Origin: JBHEKP01 sp041859375
GTDB lineage: Bacteria; Hydrogenedentota; Hydrogenedentia; Hydrogenedentales; CAITNO01
Assembly: GCA_041859375.1 (NCBI GenBank)
Contig: JBHEKP010000213.1
Coordinates: forward strand, 1-24,852
DNA: 24,852 nucleotides
Direction: 5' to 3'
Position numbers and translations under genes: made by a program. The notes under the pieces are model-generated. The model was not told the DNA's origin. It saw only the letters and a list, made by a program, of their open reading frames with translations, and searched no databases. Below are positions 15,914 through 23,999 of the stretch, piece after piece (position 1 is the first letter of the stretch; every line of letters begins with the position of its first letter).

Positions 15914-15956
15914 CGGCCGGGTCCGCGCTTGTGCGCGGGTCCGGCCGTTTTTTTTT
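15914..15956 (+). terminator. Strong intrinsic terminator after the giant lipoprotein gene
   Basis: A 15-base-pair GC-rich stem (15914-15928 with 15933-15947, including two G-U wobbles) with a 4-base loop, followed by nine T. It lies 11 bases after the stop codon. The minus-strand reading lacks a T run, so it serves the plus strand only. Confidence 0.92.
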
Positions 15957-15984
15957 ACATCCGTTCGGCCGTTTTCCGGCATGC

Positions 15985-16920
15985 TCAGTCTGTTTTGACG
16001 CGCAGGGAACCGCCGCTTTCGCTGATTGCAAGAAAGACGGGCCGGGAGGGGCTTTTGTTGGGCGCGTGCAGGGCCATGCGCCGCACCCCGTCGAAACCGG
16101 TGAAGATCATGGCATGCCCCCCATCGGCCTCAAAGACGGGTGCGGGTTCCTGCCTCCATGGGCCCCCAAGTTTTCCGGACAGGCTGCGCGCCAGCCCCGT
16201 CTTGTATTTGCCGTCGTGGCCGAAACTGGACCAGAGCATGAGCAGTGTTCCGTCGGCGGTCCGGTGGAGAAAGGGGCCGTCCGTGACCTTGTCCTTTCTG
16301 TCGCGCACCCAGGGCGCCTCAGAGGCGCGGAACAGGAGCACCGGAGGCCCGTCCGCCTTCGACAAGTCACGGGCCAGCGGGAGTGCCTGGATTTCCCCGT
16401 CCTCCACCTGCACCCACTCATGGCAGAAGACCATCCAGGGTTTTCCCTCCCCGTCAACAAAGAGGGTGCCGTCAAGGCAGAGCCAGCCGGCGGGGGTTTG
16501 CGCCGCCGTTCCCAGCGGAATGAAGGGGCCTCGGGGCGAGTCGGCCACGGCAATCTGGGTGCCCCGGTTCTGTTTTTCCGTGTTTGAATAGCTGGCAAAC
16601 AGGTAATATCTGCCCTCCCACACATGCACCTCGGGGGCCCAAAACTGCCGGTCCGCCCAAAAATGCTCCGGCGGGGTGAAAACGGGGATCGGTCCCGTCC
16701 AGGTTTCCAGGTCTGCACTCGTGTAACAGAGGAAGGATTTCGCGCCGCGCGCGGGATTGGTGCCGTACATGTAATAAAGGCCCTCGTCCTTGACGGGCAG
16801 GACAAAGGGATCCCTTATGGCGATTTGCGCGCGGTGCACGGATGCGGCAGGCGCGGCAGGCGCGGGGCTGGTTTCAGGTGCGGCGCACAGGGCCGCGCAG
16901 ACAAGGCACATCAGCATCAT
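15985..16920 (-). CDS. Secreted GH43-like glycoside hydrolase
   Basis: 311 aa from the ATG at 16920, which has GGAG 7 bases upstream; an Ala/Pro-rich N-terminal export segment follows. It has the five-bladed beta-propeller pattern of GH43/62 enzymes: the base D37 in IRDPFVLP, GLYYMYGT, the FWAPEVHVWEGRYYLF blade, the modulator D150 in LDGTLFVDGEGKPWMVF, and H269 in GGHAMIF, the calcium-site histidine seen in the family. GH43 enzymes act on arabinans and xylosides. The usual acid Glu in 'EGP' reads DGP (D214 in VTDGPFLHRT), while E168 in HEW is another candidate, so activity and specificity are uncertain. It is divergent from the enolase-superfamily gene, with 101 bases between starts, and converges on the giant lipoprotein gene. 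Confidence 0.8.
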   Translation of the reverse strand: MMLMCLVCAALCAAPETSPAPAAPAASVHRAQIAIRDPFVLPVKDEGLYYMYGTNPARGAKSFLCYTSADLETWTGPIPVFTPPEHFWADRQFWAPEVHVWEGRYYLFASYSNTEKQNRGTQIAVADSPRGPFIPLGTAAQTPAGWLCLDGTLFVDGEGKPWMVFCHEWVQVEDGEIQALPLARDLSKADGPPVLLFRASEAPWVRDRKDKVTDGPFLHRTADGTLLMLWSSFGHDGKYKTGLARSLSGKLGGPWRQEPAPVFEADGGHAMIFTGFDGVRRMALHAPNKSPSRPVFLAISESGGSLRVKTD

Positions 16921-17021
16921 GGGTTCGCTCCTTCGCCCGCCCGTTTTTTCAGGGGGCGCCCATACTTTATACTCAGGGCGGCGGGAAATGAAACGGACCG
17001 GACGGCACGGAGACAGCGGAC
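16921..17021. promoter_or_regulatory. Divergent promoter region of the GH43-like and enolase-superfamily genes
   Basis: 101 bases between two start codons. TATACT (16968-16973) on the plus strand and TATAAAG on the minus strand lie in the same AT-rich patch, each at a reasonable distance from its gene. Convincing -35 boxes are not seen. Shared regulation of the two genes is inferred from the layout. Confidence 0.35.
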
Positions 17022-18197
17022 ATGGCGGCGGAACCACAGGCGGGCCTGCGTGATTTCAGGCGGAGCGCGCGGATTGTGCGGATGGACTTGTTTCCGCTGC
17101 GCTATCCCACCGTGATGCCCTTCAAATTCTGCGGGGCCCCCTTTCCGGGCGGCGCGGGGCGTCCCGCCGTGTTTGTGCGGCTGGAAACGGACACGGGCCA
17201 TGTCGGCTGGGGACAGAGTGTGCCGGTGCCGCGCTGGGGCGGCGAACCCCTTGAGAGCGCGGTGAAAACCCTCGACCTTTACCTGAGGCCCGTGGTGATC
17301 GGCGGAAACCCCTTTGACATTGAGGAAATCCACCGGGCCATGGACGCGGAACTGGTGGACGCAGCGGGCACCGCCCTGGCCATCACCAAGGCGGGGGTCG
17401 ATCTGGCGCTGCACGATCTCGCGGGGCGCATCGCCGGGCGCAACGTGGCGGAGATGTGGGGGCGTCCGGCGGGCATGCCCGTGGAGTTGAGCTGGACCGT
17501 CACCCCCGCCGGGCTGGGGGACGCCCAGTCATGGATTGATCAGGGCAGGGCGGCGGGGTACCGCCATTTCAACATCAAGGTTTCCCCCGATCCGGAACGC
17601 GACGCGGAACTGGCCCGCATCACGCGGCGCGGGGCGCCGGACGGTTTTCTTTGGGCGGACGCGAACCGGGGCTACGACGAGGCGGCGGCGCTGCGCGCCG
17701 TGGCGCTGCTGGCAGAGGCGGGGGTGGAGGTGCTGGAGCAGCCCCTCCCGCCGCACTGCATCCGCGGCTACCAGAGGATACGGCGCGGGAGCCCCATCCC
17801 CATCGTGATGGACGAGGGGGTGGTTTCGGAGGGGCAGCTTGAGGAGTACCTGCGCCTGGGCTGCTGCGACGGGGCCGCCATGAAGCCGGCCCGCTGCGGC
17901 GGTCTGCACGGCGCGCGCCTTCAGGTGGGGCTGCTGCAGCGGGAGGGCAAATGGTTTTTGGGCAGCGGCCTGAGCGATCCCGACGTGTCGCTGGCCGCCT
18001 CCCTGATCCTGTACGGCGCGCACGGGCTGAAGCATCCCGCCGCGCTCAACGGGCCCCAGTTTTTGGGTGTGTCGTTTTTGAAGGAGCCGCTTGTCCCCGA
18101 AGGCGGCGTGCTCCGGGCGCCCGCCGGGCCGGGGTTGGGCGTGGAGGTGGACGAGGCCGCTTTGCGGGAATTTTGCGGGGAAGCCCGTTTTTTATAA
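17022..18197 (+). CDS. Enolase-superfamily enzyme (mandelate racemase/muconate lactonizing type)
   Basis: 391 aa; GGAG lies 9 bases before the ATG. The family abstracts a proton next to a carboxylate, and members are racemases, acid-sugar dehydratases, dipeptide epimerases or lactonizing enzymes. The barrel residues are present: K186 in FNIKVS, metal ligands D213 (WADAN), E239 (LEQP) and D264 (VMDEG), and the opposite base K288 in MKPARCGGL. Lysines on both sides are typical of the muconate-lactonizing/dipeptide-epimerase subgroup; the first K of the usual KxK motif is N184. No signal peptide is seen, so it is cytoplasmic. It is followed by the DUF6807 gene after 35 bases and is divergent from a GH43-like gene, which favours a role in sugar-acid metabolism, but the substrate cannot be told from sequence. 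Confidence 0.85.
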   Translation: MAAEPQAGLRDFRRSARIVRMDLFPLRYPTVMPFKFCGAPFPGGAGRPAVFVRLETDTGHVGWGQSVPVPRWGGEPLESAVKTLDLYLRPVVIGGNPFDIEEIHRAMDAELVDAAGTALAITKAGVDLALHDLAGRIAGRNVAEMWGRPAGMPVELSWTVTPAGLGDAQSWIDQGRAAGYRHFNIKVSPDPERDAELARITRRGAPDGFLWADANRGYDEAAALRAVALLAEAGVEVLEQPLPPHCIRGYQRIRRGSPIPIVMDEGVVSEGQLEEYLRLGCCDGAAMKPARCGGLHGARLQVGLLQREGKWFLGSGLSDPDVSLAASLILYGAHGLKHPAALNGPQFLGVSFLKEPLVPEGGVLRAPAGPGLGVEVDEAALREFCGEARFL

Positions 18198-18232
18198 AAT
18201 GACGGCCAACCAACACGGAAGGAGTTCGCCCC

Positions 18233-19171
18233 ATGACCATCGCCGGATTTGCCGCACTCGCCCTCGCCGCCGCCGGGGCTTTTGAATTTCAGGATGACGG
18301 CGGGGTGCTGAAGGTGCTCGAGGACGCGAAGCCGGTGCTGGCCTTTCATTACGCCATGGTCACGCCGCCCGAGGGCGTGCCGGAATCCTTCCACCGCTCG
18401 TGTTACATACACCCGCTTTGGGGGCTGGACGGGGAGGTGCTGACGGAGGACTTTCCCAAGGACCATTACCACCACCGGGGGGTGTTTTGGGCGTGGCCCC
18501 ACAGCACCGCCGACGGCAGAAAGATGGATGTGTGGACCCTGGAGGGGGCGCGGCAGGTATTTCAAAAGTGGACCAAAAAAGAGGCGGCCGCCGACCGTGC
18601 CGTGCTGGCCTTTGAGGACTGGTGGGTTTTTGACGACGCCCCGGACAAGCCGGTAATCAGGGAAACGGTGGAAATCACCATTTTCCCGGCGGAAAAACGG
18701 CACCGTGCCATTGATTTTGTCATCACCGGGGAGAATGTGTCCGGTGCGGAGTTTGTGCTCCGGGGCTCCGAGGACAAGAGCAAGGGCTACGGGGGGCTGT
18801 GTTTCAGGCCGGATTCCACCCGCAAGCCGATGAACTTCACCGCCGCCGACGGGGATGTCAAGCAGGATGTGCTTGAACTGGCCACCCCCTGGGCGGATGT
18901 GTCCTTTGCCACCAAGCCCGGCGGCAAAAAACTGTCCGGTGTGGCGATTTTTCAGCGGGGCGACTTCCCCGGATACCCCCATCCCGGCTGGATTCTCCGC
19001 AATTACGGGTTTCTCGGACAGTCCTGGCCGCACACCGTCGGCCACACGCTCGCGCCGGGGGCGGCCTTTACACTGCCGTACCGGATGATTGTGCATTCCG
19101 GAAACGCGAAAAAGGCGGATGTGGCGGGGCTGTTTGACGCATACAGCCGGGGAGGCTCCCCGAAAAAATAG
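18233..19171 (+). CDS. DUF6807 (PmoA-like) family protein
   Basis: 312 aa; GAAGGAG lies 8 bases before the ATG. The family, often annotated 'PmoA family protein' although not a methane monooxygenase subunit in this setting, has the motif DHYHHRGVFWAW, seen here at 77-88, preceded by CYIHPLWGLDGEVLTEDFP. Further family features are GYGGLCFRP near 185 and the ending ..GHTLAPGAAFTLPYRMIVHSG. A short hydrophobic N terminus (MTIAGFAALALAAAGAF) suggests export. It is a predicted beta-sandwich; the conserved His cluster suggests metal or sugar binding. Relatives occur in sugar-utilisation loci. It is probably co-transcribed with the enolase-superfamily gene 35 bases upstream. Its biochemical role is unknown to me. 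Confidence 0.8.
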   Translation: MTIAGFAALALAAAGAFEFQDDGGVLKVLEDAKPVLAFHYAMVTPPEGVPESFHRSCYIHPLWGLDGEVLTEDFPKDHYHHRGVFWAWPHSTADGRKMDVWTLEGARQVFQKWTKKEAAADRAVLAFEDWWVFDDAPDKPVIRETVEITIFPAEKRHRAIDFVITGENVSGAEFVLRGSEDKSKGYGGLCFRPDSTRKPMNFTAADGDVKQDVLELATPWADVSFATKPGGKKLSGVAIFQRGDFPGYPHPGWILRNYGFLGQSWPHTVGHTLAPGAAFTLPYRMIVHSGNAKKADVAGLFDAYSRGGSPKK

Positions 19172-19185
19172 GCGGCGGCCTGAAT

Positions 19186-19214
19186 TTGCGGCGGGGTTGG
19201 GTTCCGGCTAAGAT
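19186..19214 (+). promoter_or_regulatory. Possible promoter of the small membrane protein gene
   Basis: TTGCGG (19186-19191) and TAAGAT (19209-19214) are 17 bases apart (3/6 and 4/6 matches), 62 bases before the ATG at 19276. This is a weak candidate, given mainly because a new transcription unit is likely to start here. Confidence 0.3.
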
Positions 19215-19275
19215 GGATTCCGTCAGAAAGGGTGTCTGTTCACAACCAAGGGCGGCAACACACAGGAGATCAGGC

Positions 19276-19434
19276 ATGAGCGACAAGGATTTCACACTGG
19301 CATTGGGGGTTCCGGCAATTTGGTTCGGGGGGCTTCTCACCTGGATACTGTACACAATCGCCTCACCCGTGTTGTTTTTTGTGGCCCTGTTCAGACCGGA
19401 GGGGGTGGATGACATTATTGCCCTCTTCGACTGA
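19276..19434 (+). CDS. 52-aa single-pass membrane protein
   Basis: The ATG at 19276 has AGGAG 8 bases upstream, which is the main support for so short a gene. The product starts MSDKDFTLALG and has one long hydrophobic stretch (about 12-40, IWFGGLLTWILYTIASPVLF), then a conserved-looking polar tail, FRPEGVDDIIALFD. I do not recognise a family. It is followed after 22 bases by the four-TM caspase-like gene, so the two are probably expressed together and may interact in the membrane. An upstream in-frame extension (to 19186) has no export or domain features and is not used. Confidence 0.65.
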   Translation: MSDKDFTLALGVPAIWFGGLLTWILYTIASPVLFFVALFRPEGVDDIIALFD

Positions 19435-19456
19435 CAGCGGCGGTTCAAGCCCCCCA

Positions 19457-20395
19457 ATGGACAACAAGCCACCCCGCGACAATGCAGCAGGCGCGGGGTG
19501 GTTTTACCGTTTTTTGGCCCTGTCGGCCCTCTTTGGTCTTTCCCCCCTCTTTTGGGGATATGCAAGGCGGCATCCCAACGCCTGGCTGACCGTGCGGATG
19601 CGCCAGGGGAATGTGGTTCACCTTCTTTTTCTTACCCTGCTTACCCTGTTTGCTGTTGGGGTGGTGGTGCTTTCCTGGGTGATGGTGCGGCACAGGGATT
19701 TTTACGACGCAATCCAGCAGGAGGCGCTTTTTCTCAGCATATTCCGAAAAGCACTCATTGTTTTTGTTGTTTTATATTGTTACGAGGCCTTATTGATTGT
19801 TATTGGTTCAAGCAGTAAGATTCCCTGGGTGGGCCGGTTGGGAAGGTTTTCAGGAGTTAGCCATCTCGCAAACGTCGGCTTAATCTCTGTATTTATTTTT
19901 ATTGGGTGCTTTATGTTTTTGGGGTGGCGTGGGGAAAACTTGGCGGCAGGGACCGATTCGGCCAAGGCGTATTTTCTCTATGAGGATGTGGAAGGGCGTT
20001 TTCCAAGAGCCCTCTTTGCCTTTGGCTATTATCCCTCCCTTTCGGCTGCGGCAAAGAAATGGGGGCGGGATGAGGTTGCATTACTGCCAATAAGTGATAT
20101 AAACATAAAAAAGTCACTAAATAACGGCGAATATGTTTTTGTTGGTTCTCATGGCACAGAGGAGGGGATTTTGCTGAAGTCAGGTTTTATCACCCCAGAC
20201 GAGATCAAGGCCATGGGGGACCATCCCCGGGTGCGTTTTGTCTATCTGGCGGGGTGCGACAGCGGCGCGCAGCGCAGGCAGTGGGAGGAGGCATTTCATC
20301 CGGCCAGGCTGGTCACCTATGACCGGCTGGTTCCGACCTTGGAGCATGTGTGGTGGTTATGGTTCCGGGGACCGGCTGAAATCGCCGCACTCTAG
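19457..20395 (+). CDS. Four-TM protein with C-terminal caspase/CHAT-like domain
   Basis: 312 aa. Four hydrophobic segments (about 16-34, 53-75, 98-117, 137-156) precede a soluble part. There EYVFVGSHGTEEGILL (225-240) and RVRFVYLAGCDSG (258-270) match the two half-motifs of caspase-fold (CHAT, C14, C25-like) cysteine proteases: a strand ending in His-Gly and a strand ending in Cys, with H232 and C267 as the likely dyad. The end, ARLVTYDRLVPTLEHVWWLWF, resembles the segment after the Cys where related proteins sort out the displaced fragment. Arg/Lys are concentrated in loops 1 and 3, which favours those loops inside and the catalytic part outside, but this is uncertain. No clear Shine-Dalgarno sequence. 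The DNA of the gene is much poorer in GC than its neighbours (three 60-base lines counted at 32-35%). Protease activity is inferred, not shown. Confidence 0.6.
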   Translation: MDNKPPRDNAAGAGWFYRFLALSALFGLSPLFWGYARRHPNAWLTVRMRQGNVVHLLFLTLLTLFAVGVVVLSWVMVRHRDFYDAIQQEALFLSIFRKALIVFVVLYCYEALLIVIGSSSKIPWVGRLGRFSGVSHLANVGLISVFIFIGCFMFLGWRGENLAAGTDSAKAYFLYEDVEGRFPRALFAFGYYPSLSAAAKKWGRDEVALLPISDINIKKSLNNGEYVFVGSHGTEEGILLKSGFITPDEIKAMGDHPRVRFVYLAGCDSGAQRRQWEEAFHPARLVTYDRLVPTLEHVWWLWFRGPAEIAAL

Positions 20396-20401
20396 CGTGC
20401 C

Positions 20402-20424
20402 TCCACATGTTTACCGCATGTGGA
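20402..20424. repeat. Inverted repeat between the caspase-like and GH2 genes
   Basis: 8-base arms (TCCACATG and CATGTGGA) with a 7-base loop, 6 bases past the stop codon of the caspase-like gene and 23 bases before the GH2 start codon. No T run follows. It is either a binding site or a leader hairpin affecting GH2 translation. Confidence 0.5.
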
Positions 20425-20447
20425 ACAAGCGTCAAGAAGGGTTTTGT

Positions 20448-23285
20448 ATGAGTAATTTTAGCGGTTTAACTTTGTTATCAATTGTTTTTATGGTCGCCGA
20501 CCCATTTCTTTATGCGGGGGAGATTGACCATTGGGGTGCTTGTCCCGCTTCGCCTGCGGTGGTAAATCCGGTGGTTGTTTCACCGCTCCAGAAAATCATC
20601 CAATTACGGGGGGAATGGGATTTTGTGACGGACCCGATGCTGATGGGCCGCCACCGCATGGGCAAGGGGCCCGGCTGGAATGAACCAAACTGGGAGAGTG
20701 TGCGCAAGATACAGGTTCCCGGTTGCTGGGAGGCGCAGGGGGTGGGCGAACCTGGAATGAGCCAGGAATGGTCCCTTCCCTTCGACTGTATTCCCCGACC
20801 ACTCAACCATGTGTATATGGGCACGGCACGCTATCGGCGCATGGTGGAGGTTCCAAAAGACTGGGCGGGCGGGCGCATCTGGCTCAAGGTGGGCGGTGTG
20901 CGGACCGAGGCGTGGTTCTGGGTGAACAAGCAACGCGTGGCCCATCTCAACACCTACTGCGGCACTTACAAGTATGACATCACTGATTTTGTCAAACCCG
21001 GTGAGACGGCGGAAATTGTCGCCACCGTCCGGAATGACACCCCCAGCCGGAAAGGGTGCATGGCGGCGTTTCACCGTTTTGGCGGATTTTACCGGGACAT
21101 CGAGCTGGAGGCGACCCCCGCAACCTGGATTGATGACGTCTGGGTGCGCGGTGACCCGGACAAGGGAACCGCGGAGGTGAACGTCAGCGTGCGCGGCGGT
21201 GATGAGGCGCCCGCCGGGGAGACGATGCTGGACATCACCGTCACAACCACTGACGGCGCAGCCGTAGGCACCCTCCGGAAGCCGTTGGGGAAGGAAGGGA
21301 GCACGGACGGCGCAAGCATTATCTGCGAGGTGACCCTGTCCGATTTCAGGCCCTGGACCCCGGAGACGCCAAACCTCTACCTTGCCGGAGTGACGCTTCT
21401 GCGCAACGGCAAAGCCGTCCACGGGTGGACGGAGCGCTTTGGCATCCGGAAACTGGAAGTGCGCGGCGGCAAGTTTTACCTGAACGGCAGCCCTTTTCTG
21501 GTGCGCGGGTACGGCGACGACTACATTTATCCGCTTTCGCTCATATCGCCGCCGGACAGGGAGGCCCATCTCAGGCACCTCGCCGTCGCCCGCGCGGCGG
21601 GCTTCAATTACACAAGGCACCACACACACTGCGAGATTCCGGAGTTTTTCGAGGCGGCCGACGAGGCGGGCATCCTGATACAGCCGGAGCTGCCCTATTA
21701 CCACGACATTACCACGGAGGGGTTTGAGTTTGACCCCCTCCGCGACATCCAGGAACTATACAGGCATTACCGCCGCCATGTGTCCTTTGCGTCCTATTCA
21801 ACAGGCAACGAGGGGCATTTGGGCAGCCCGCTGGACAGGGAAATTTACGAATGGGCAAAGCGCGCGGACCCCGACCGGATTTTTCAGCACCAGGACGGGG
21901 GCTGCAACACGGCCGAGAACTCGGACTATGCGACCCCCAACGGCTACGGGCTGGAAAGCTCCATTGTCCCCTGGGCTCCGGGCGCCTTTGACAGCCTGGA
22001 CCGCCCGTTCGTCGCGCACGAGTACCTGAACCTTGGCATCAAGATGGACCCGCGCATTGCGCCGAAATTCACCGGGGCGATTCCCCCGCCGCGGAGCCTT
22101 GAGGGGTATGAGGAATCGCTCCGCGCCGCGGGAATCGGCCGCGCGTGGGGTGACGCCTGCCTCAATTCCGCGCACACGCTGCAGGGGATTTACCAGAAAC
22201 GGGGCATCGAGCAGGCGCGGCTTGATCCCGCCTGCGACGGTTATTCGTACTGGACGATTGTGGATGTGATGGTGGCCCAGGCGGGCACGTACACCGGCCA
22301 GGGGCTGTTCAACGCCTTTTGGGAGCAAAAGGAGGGGGGGCTTTCCCCGGAGGAATTCCGCAGGTTCAACGGTCCCACGGCGCTGCTCGCAAAGATTGAG
22401 CCGGCGCATTTGGTGGCGGTTTCCGGCGACACATGCGGGGCAACCCTGTGGGTTTCGCATTTTGGCGCGGAACCGCTGGCGCGCGCGCGGGTTTCCTGGA
22501 CATTGGCAAGCGCCGGGAAAATCCTGGCCGCCGGGACGCTGGAACCCTTTGACGCGCCGCCGGGTGAGGTAAAAGAACTTGGGCTGTGCGGGTTCACGGT
22601 TCCCGAGGCGGCACAGCCCGCGCATGCGGTGTTTGAGGCGAGGATCGAGGGGACGAATGTTTCAAACGCGTGGGAACTCTGGTTTTTTCCCCGCCGCGCG
22701 CGGAAGGACGGTTCCGGCATCGCCGCAACCCCCGATCTGCTCGGGGCTCTTGCCGCGCGTTATGACGGAATCACCGGCACGGACGCGGCCGGCGCGGAGG
22801 CCGCGGCGCTTGTCATCGGCTCCTGGGACCATCCGGACTTGCTTGCCGCCGCGCGGGCGGGAAAGCGGTGCCTGATGATCGGCCCCGCTGAAGGCAGGCC
22901 GAATGTGTCATTGGGCTGGTGGAGCCTGGGCGATCAGATTGGCACCGCCTTTGCCGATCACCCCGTCTTTGAGGGGTTCCCGCACAACGGCAAACTGACG
23001 CCGCTTTGGTTCCGGCTGATTAAAAAGGGCATGTCCCTGCCGATTGATCCGAAATACGGGGATTTTGACTTCTTTGCCGTGGGAGAGGGGCAGGGGGAAT
23101 ACTTTGCCTACGTCTTCCAGAAGCACGGCCCTGACGGCGAGAATATTCTGATGACCCATGGGTTGGACCTGCTGGCGGACACGCCGGAGGGCGTCTGGCT
23201 GATGGATTCACTGGTTGCCTACGCGCGGAGCGACGCTTTTGTCACCCGTTTGTCCGCCGTCCCGGCGGGTGCGCGGGAAAACTAG
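20448..23285 (+). CDS. Exported GH2-family glycoside hydrolase
   Basis: 945 aa. The ATG at 20448 has AGAAGG 7 bases upstream; a hydrophobic N terminus (LTLLSIVFMVADPFLYA) suggests export. GH2 order is seen: sugar-binding domain (about 50-215, LRGEWDFVTD, VPGCWEAQG, RRMVEVPKDW), immunoglobulin-like domain (about 220-345, ending ERFGIRKLEV), and TIM barrel (about 350-640: GKFYLNGSPFLVRGYG, HLRHLAVARAAGFNYTRHHTH). The acid/base is E455 in STGNEGHLG and the nucleophile E525 in PFVAHEYLNLG, so the active site looks intact. The last 300 residues include further beta domains and a GATase-like region (about 780-935). Substrate could be a beta-galactoside, -glucuronide or -mannoside; the residues seen do not decide. 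Its stop overlaps the stop of the convergent aldolase gene. Confidence 0.87.
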   Translation: MSNFSGLTLLSIVFMVADPFLYAGEIDHWGACPASPAVVNPVVVSPLQKIIQLRGEWDFVTDPMLMGRHRMGKGPGWNEPNWESVRKIQVPGCWEAQGVGEPGMSQEWSLPFDCIPRPLNHVYMGTARYRRMVEVPKDWAGGRIWLKVGGVRTEAWFWVNKQRVAHLNTYCGTYKYDITDFVKPGETAEIVATVRNDTPSRKGCMAAFHRFGGFYRDIELEATPATWIDDVWVRGDPDKGTAEVNVSVRGGDEAPAGETMLDITVTTTDGAAVGTLRKPLGKEGSTDGASIICEVTLSDFRPWTPETPNLYLAGVTLLRNGKAVHGWTERFGIRKLEVRGGKFYLNGSPFLVRGYGDDYIYPLSLISPPDREAHLRHLAVARAAGFNYTRHHTHCEIPEFFEAADEAGILIQPELPYYHDITTEGFEFDPLRDIQELYRHYRRHVSFASYSTGNEGHLGSPLDREIYEWAKRADPDRIFQHQDGGCNTAENSDYATPNGYGLESSIVPWAPGAFDSLDRPFVAHEYLNLGIKMDPRIAPKFTGAIPPPRSLEGYEESLRAAGIGRAWGDACLNSAHTLQGIYQKRGIEQARLDPACDGYSYWTIVDVMVAQAGTYTGQGLFNAFWEQKEGGLSPEEFRRFNGPTALLAKIEPAHLVAVSGDTCGATLWVSHFGAEPLARARVSWTLASAGKILAAGTLEPFDAPPGEVKELGLCGFTVPEAAQPAHAVFEARIEGTNVSNAWELWFFPRRARKDGSGIAATPDLLGALAARYDGITGTDAAGAEAAALVIGSWDHPDLLAAARAGKRCLMIGPAEGRPNVSLGWWSLGDQIGTAFADHPVFEGFPHNGKLTPLWFRLIKKGMSLPIDPKYGDFDFFAVGEGQGEYFAYVFQKHGPDGENILMTHGLDLLADTPEGVWLMDSLVAYARSDAFVTRLSAVPAGAREN

Positions 23286-23971
23286 GCGCGTTTCGTGCCG
23301 CCCGGTTTCTTTTTGAACGGATAGGGGGGCGTGGGGGTGGCGCCGCCGGTGTAATAATCAATGAGCTTCTTCACCGCGCCGGGGGGGAGTTCGCGCACCC
23401 GGCCCAGGGCGTGGGCGGCGCAGAGCACCTCGGCGGTGTGCTCCACCTTTTCCATCTTCTGGTAGGCGCTGAAAACATCGCCGCCCACGGTGAGCGCGCC
23501 GTGGCAGTCCAGCAGGATGGCGTCATAGGTGCGGATCCATTTGCGCACCACGTCCGCCCCCTCGCGGCTGCCGGGGGTGGCGTAGTCCGTGGTGGGGATT
23601 GCCAGCAGCCCCATGATGACCTCGGGCACCACCGGCCGGGTCATGTCCAGCCCGGCGATGGTCAGCGCCGTGGCCCTGGGGGGATGGGCGTGCACCACGG
23701 CGGCGATGTCGGGCCGCTCCTCATAGGCGGCGAGGTGGGTGAAAAATTCCGAGGTCACTTTGCCTTTGCCCGAGACCAGCGCGCCGCACCCGTCGGCGAT
23801 CACCAGATCGGAGGGTTTCATGAAGCCTTTGGAGATGCCGCTGGGGGTGCACACGTAACGGTCCTCGCCGATGCGGATGCTGATGTTGCCGTCGGTGGCA
23901 GCGACCAGGTTTTTCGCGTAGAGGCGGCGTCCCACCTCGCAGACGGCCTCGCGGGCTTCCTTTTCCTTCAT
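23282..23971 (-). CDS. Class II aldolase/adducin family protein (fuculose-phosphate aldolase-like)
   Basis: 229 aa from the ATG at 23971, with AGGA about 10 bases upstream; the longer upstream frame is only Arg/Pro-rich translation of the preceding gene region. Family members split sugar phosphates (fuculose-1-P, rhamnulose-1-P) or epimerise ribulose-5-P with zinc. Seen here: DGNISIR (27-33, phosphate site), PSGISKG, the catalytic E75 in TSEFFTHLAAY, zinc histidines H94 and H96 in HAHPP, and H157 in DCHGAL. Length and motif spacing match L-fuculose-1-phosphate aldolase. The exact substrate is unclear. It is 28 bases after the two-TM gene and probably in the same operon as ilvE. It fits with the sugar-hydrolase genes nearby. 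Confidence 0.85.
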   Translation of the reverse strand: MKEKEAREAVCEVGRRLYAKNLVAATDGNISIRIGEDRYVCTPSGISKGFMKPSDLVIADGCGALVSGKGKVTSEFFTHLAAYEERPDIAAVVHAHPPRATALTIAGLDMTRPVVPEVIMGLLAIPTTDYATPGSREGADVVRKWIRTYDAILLDCHGALTVGGDVFSAYQKMEKVEHTAEVLCAAHALGRVRELPPGAVKKLIDYYTGGATPTPPYPFKKKPGGTKRA

Positions 23972-23999
23972 CAGCGGCGGTTCCTGTGGTGGGCGGCGC

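Noticed and set aside
19146..19168. Small hairpin CGGGGA-GGC-TCCCCG followed by A residues at the end of the DUF6807 gene
   Set aside because: It lies inside the coding region and is followed by A, not T, on the plus strand; on the minus strand the T run precedes the stem.
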